A stretch of DNA of 64,000 bases from Oceanobacillus piezotolerans (GTDB taxonomy: Bacteria; Bacillota; Bacilli; Bacillales; Amphibacillaceae). The stretch is taken from positions 1-64,000 of the forward strand of contig NZ_RCHR01000011.1 of NCBI RefSeq assembly GCF_003665065.1, read 5' to 3'. The notes beneath the pieces are model-generated. The model did no database searches. It worked only from the letters and a program-made list of their open reading frames with translations, and was not told the DNA's origin. The translations under genes and the position numbers were made by a program. Positions 61,813 to 64,000 of the stretch are shown here, one piece after another. Position 1 is the first letter of the stretch; the number at the start of each line of letters is the position of its first letter.

Positions 61813-63504
61813 CTAGAAAGCACCAGAACCGCCGCCACCGCCACCAACTCCACTCCCTGAACCTGAGTAAGAAGAGGTTGATTGGGCTGATGCTTGGGTT
61901 GCGGAGCTGAAGCTTGAGGTTGCCGTGGTAGACATCAAGAACAACAATAAATAAGTGGAGGAAAGACCTGAATCCTCGCCCGTCACTTGCAGCTTTTCAA
62001 CAAATGATCTATTTTTATTGCTTAGTTTCTTATCCTTTATACCTGTTGAGAAAATCATTGCGCGCTCTTTATCATCTTCTGACAAACTATACCAGTTATT
62101 CCATTGCAGCTCTCCGTACTCTTCTTTGAATCTTTTCCACTCTTGGGTAATAAAATGCCCTTTTGTCGTTCTCGTTTGAAGTAAAAAGGTAACCAACAGA
62201 AGAGCAGCCAAAATAACCAGATTCACCACTAGCCAACCATATAATCCATAAATGCCAAACAAGATAATCACAGGTATCAACAGAAGGCTTACCATCCCAG
62301 CAATCCAACGTTGCTTTCTATGTTTATCGATTAATTGATGAGTATCCATTTCTTGTTTTAACATTTTTTGATATTGATGGAGATCCATTTGTAATTCCTG
62401 TTTATTCTCCTCTTTCTTTGTATAACTCTTAAGCATGTCAAAAGAGAATACATGCTCTTTGCCAATTTTTTTAAATAAGAGCTTGAGGAGTAATGTTTCA
62501 TGAGCGTGAGTTGTTACGGTGTTTTTTAGATAAAATGAATCCTTTCCACGCTGTTCTATATGACCTTTACGGACGAGGTCCATCATTGCTGCTGTTAATA
62601 ATTCTCCGTATTCCACCATGGCATTGCGGAAGTAATATATGGTTGCCGGCATACTCATCCTTTCTTTCGGCACGATAGAGGATGAGTGATACATCCGGTC
62701 CGCTTCAAGCTTTGCGGTTTGGCTCTTTCTCCAGCTATTGAAAATGAAGAAAAATAATAACAATCCGGCTATCCCAGTAAGATATGGTGCGAGTTGATTC
62801 AGCGTTTCTTGCGTTTTAAGAAAAGCGGCCTCTTTTTCAGCTAGTTCTTTTTGTTCTTTTAACAGTTCATTGCGGATTGGTTCGTTGCCTGTGATTTTTG
62901 CATTTGGGAATATAGCATGATCATATGCTACCCGAATGTCCCCCTTTTTCCCACTGTTCACATATCCCAATTGAAATATAACGGTGCCATCCTTTTGTAT
63001 GGTTTCTGTCCCATATGCCTCATCAAAACCATATGCAATAGTCTCACTCGTTGCTTGTGGTGGATGTACCGTAATGGTCAAGTTTTCATAATCACTTTCA
63101 TTACTTGAGTCAAAGAAAGGCCAATAAAACTGTGCCATATCTTCATAGACTTCGACCCCGTCGGTAATGACATAGGATAGTTCAATCGTAACCACTTCAT
63201 CTTCCCCGCCACGGAAGATCTTATAAGTACCTTCATCCCAATCCGTTTTCAGATGTTGTCCGTTTTCCGAGGCCTTAAATTCTGTAATGGATGTTCCTTT
63301 TTTCGGAATCAATGTGCGCGTGATTCCATTAAATTCTCCATCAAATTCGTACGTATGGAATTCGGTAACTTGCACATTTCCATTTTCCTGCAGATAGGCA
63401 TCTATTACTGTTTCTTCTATTGTAAAGTCAACGGCAAACACATAAATAGGTGTAAGAAAAATGACAATGAATAAAACAAAGAAAAATCCAATCATTTTCT
63501 TCAT
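61813..63504 (-). CDS. DUF2207 domain-containing membrane protein (YciQ-like)
   Basis: The ORF encodes 563 residues. A signal peptide or N-terminal membrane segment (MIGFFFVLFIVIFLTPIYVFA) is followed by a ~200-residue extracellular DUF2207 domain (VIDAYLQENGNVQVTEFHTY, FNGITRTLIPKKGTSI). A TM segment lies near residue 250, with a cytoplasmic region and two further TM segments near 415-455. The C-terminal tail is Ser/Gly-only (SGSGSGVGGGGGGSGAF), typical of YciQ-like proteins. The ATG at 63504 has GCGGGGG upstream. The role is unknown; it probably sits in the cell envelope. Confidence 0.85.
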   Translation of the reverse strand: MKKMIGFFFVLFIVIFLTPIYVFAVDFTIEETVIDAYLQENGNVQVTEFHTYEFDGEFNGITRTLIPKKGTSITEFKASENGQHLKTDWDEGTYKIFRGGEDEVVTIELSYVITDGVEVYEDMAQFYWPFFDSSNESDYENLTITVHPPQATSETIAYGFDEAYGTETIQKDGTVIFQLGYVNSGKKGDIRVAYDHAIFPNAKITGNEPIRNELLKEQKELAEKEAAFLKTQETLNQLAPYLTGIAGLLLFFFIFNSWRKSQTAKLEADRMYHSSSIVPKERMSMPATIYYFRNAMVEYGELLTAAMMDLVRKGHIEQRGKDSFYLKNTVTTHAHETLLLKLLFKKIGKEHVFSFDMLKSYTKKEENKQELQMDLHQYQKMLKQEMDTHQLIDKHRKQRWIAGMVSLLLIPVIILFGIYGLYGWLVVNLVILAALLLVTFLLQTRTTKGHFITQEWKRFKEEYGELQWNNWYSLSEDDKERAMIFSTGIKDKKLSNKNRSFVEKLQVTGEDSGLSSTYLLLFLMSTTATSSFSSATQASAQSTSSYSGSGSGVGGGGGGSGAF

Positions 63505-63667
63505 GTTAATCCCCCGCTTTCTCGTAATCATTTATACGAACGGAACAGGGAAAAGGTTTCATAGTAAAGATTATTGCTTTAAAAATGAATAGCGGCACTC
63601 GTATCCAGTACCTTGACAGCAACCACCATCTCGGCTATGATAAGTAAGAATTGAATACCTGCGCGGA

Positions 63668-63703
63668 AGAGGTTCATAGCTTTAAACCCTCTATAAAAAA
63701 CTA
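63668..63703 (+). promoter_or_regulatory. preQ1-I riboswitch
   Basis: The aptamer has AGAGGTTCATAGC, then AAACCCTCT closing the P1 stem (AGAGG/CCTCT), then the A-rich tail ATAAAAAACTA. This is the class I preQ1 aptamer, nearly identical to the B. subtilis queC leader element. A terminator follows at 63722-63751, then queF, so preQ1 should switch the gene off. No other feature is seen in 63505-63667. Confidence 0.95.
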
Positions 63704-63721
63704 TGGATACATTGACTCTTT

Positions 63722-63751
63722 AGCCATGTCCATATTGGATGTGGCTTTTTT
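63722..63751 (+). terminator. Terminator of the preQ1 riboswitch
   Basis: A 10-bp stem (AGCCATGTCC and GGATGTGGCT, ATATT loop) is followed by six Ts between the preQ1 aptamer and queF. Confidence 0.9.
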
Positions 63752-63815
63752 GTTATCATCGTAGTTTGCTATGGTCTCTCTTTGTGTTTGGGAACAAATA
63801 TAGGGAGGTTTTTTT

Positions 63816-64000
63816 ATGTCTGGAAGAACTGAGGAACAAGGTTTAAAAGATTTAACCTTGCTTGGTAATCAGGGAACAAAGTACGCGACAGACTATGCAC
63901 CTGATGTATTGGAATCTGTAGAGAATATCCATTCCAATCGAGATTATTTTGTGAAATTTAATTGTCCAGAGTTTACTAGTTTATGCCCGATTACAGGACA
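63816..64000 (+). CDS. queF: NADPH-dependent 7-cyano-7-deazaguanine (preQ0) reductase QueF, partial at right edge
   Basis: The first 61 codons are present, cut by the window end. QueF reduces preQ0 to preQ1 in queuosine synthesis. The start [20 protein letters not shown] and the catalytic-cysteine segment [15 protein letters not shown] (nucleophile Cys in SLCPITG) match the unimodular Bacillus-type QueF. TAGGGAGG precedes the ATG. Regulation by the preQ1 riboswitch in its leader is consistent with product feedback. Confidence 0.95.
   Translation, partial: MSGRTEEQGLKDLTLLGNQGTKYATDYAPDVLESVENIHSNRDYFVKFNCPEFTSLCPITG

Overview
The window looks like chromosome from a low-G+C Gram-positive spore-former-type Bacillaceae (Oceanobacillus/Virgibacillus-like). 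The basis is strong AGGAGG-type ribosome binding sites, frequent TTG/GTG starts, Rho-independent terminators, Bacillus-type riboswitches, an AprX-like protease, and close matches to B. subtilis-type families. The genus is an inference. No phage, CRISPR, plasmid or complete IS element was seen; there is one MITE-like repeat and a degraded relative.

Layout. 1-0.6 kb: promoter and leader of an rRNA operon running off the left edge (minus strand). 0.6-3.3 kb: SelO AMPylase and an APH-fold kinase. 3.7-13.8 kb: a minus-strand carbohydrate locus with a LacI regulator, an SDR, a lipoprotein-dependent ABC importer without its own ATPase, three Gfo/Idh/MocA dehydrogenases and a xylose-isomerase-like epimerase. 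Matching LacI-type palindromes lie at the regulator and at the importer promoter. 14.1-21 kb: riboswitch-controlled nitrogen metabolism, with a guanine-type (C74) purine riboswitch before adenine deaminase, GltS, a glycine riboswitch before a CycA-like permease, and a Cys/Met-metabolism PLP enzyme. 21-23 kb: PadR/DUF2812 pair, decayed gene relics and a MITE. 22.9-29.2 kb: complete urease operon ureABCEFGD with a divergent urea transporter.

29.4-38.7 kb: small and membrane proteins, a CNNM/CorC-type protein, a short SEDS-like protein and an AprX-like subtilase whose 3' end also exists as a degraded copy. 38.9-47.4 kb: BASS transporter plus FAD oxidase, cytosine deaminase, LysE and APC transporters, a YqcI/YcgG (GntA-like) protein and a CPBP protease. 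47.6-57 kb is the most unusual part: a minus-strand operon of two PaaK-like adenylate-forming ligases, a DAHP synthase lacking the chorismate mutase domain, and an Rv2949c-type chorismate lyase. It faces a plus-strand cluster of TPR-type repeat proteins, small helical proteins and an alpha/beta hydrolase. This reads as a dedicated 4-hydroxybenzoate-making and -activating pathway with no obvious known product.

57.4-64 kb: orphan MTR kinase, MFS exporter, YwaF-like and DUF2207 membrane proteins, and a preQ1-I riboswitch with terminator before queF, which is cut by the right edge.
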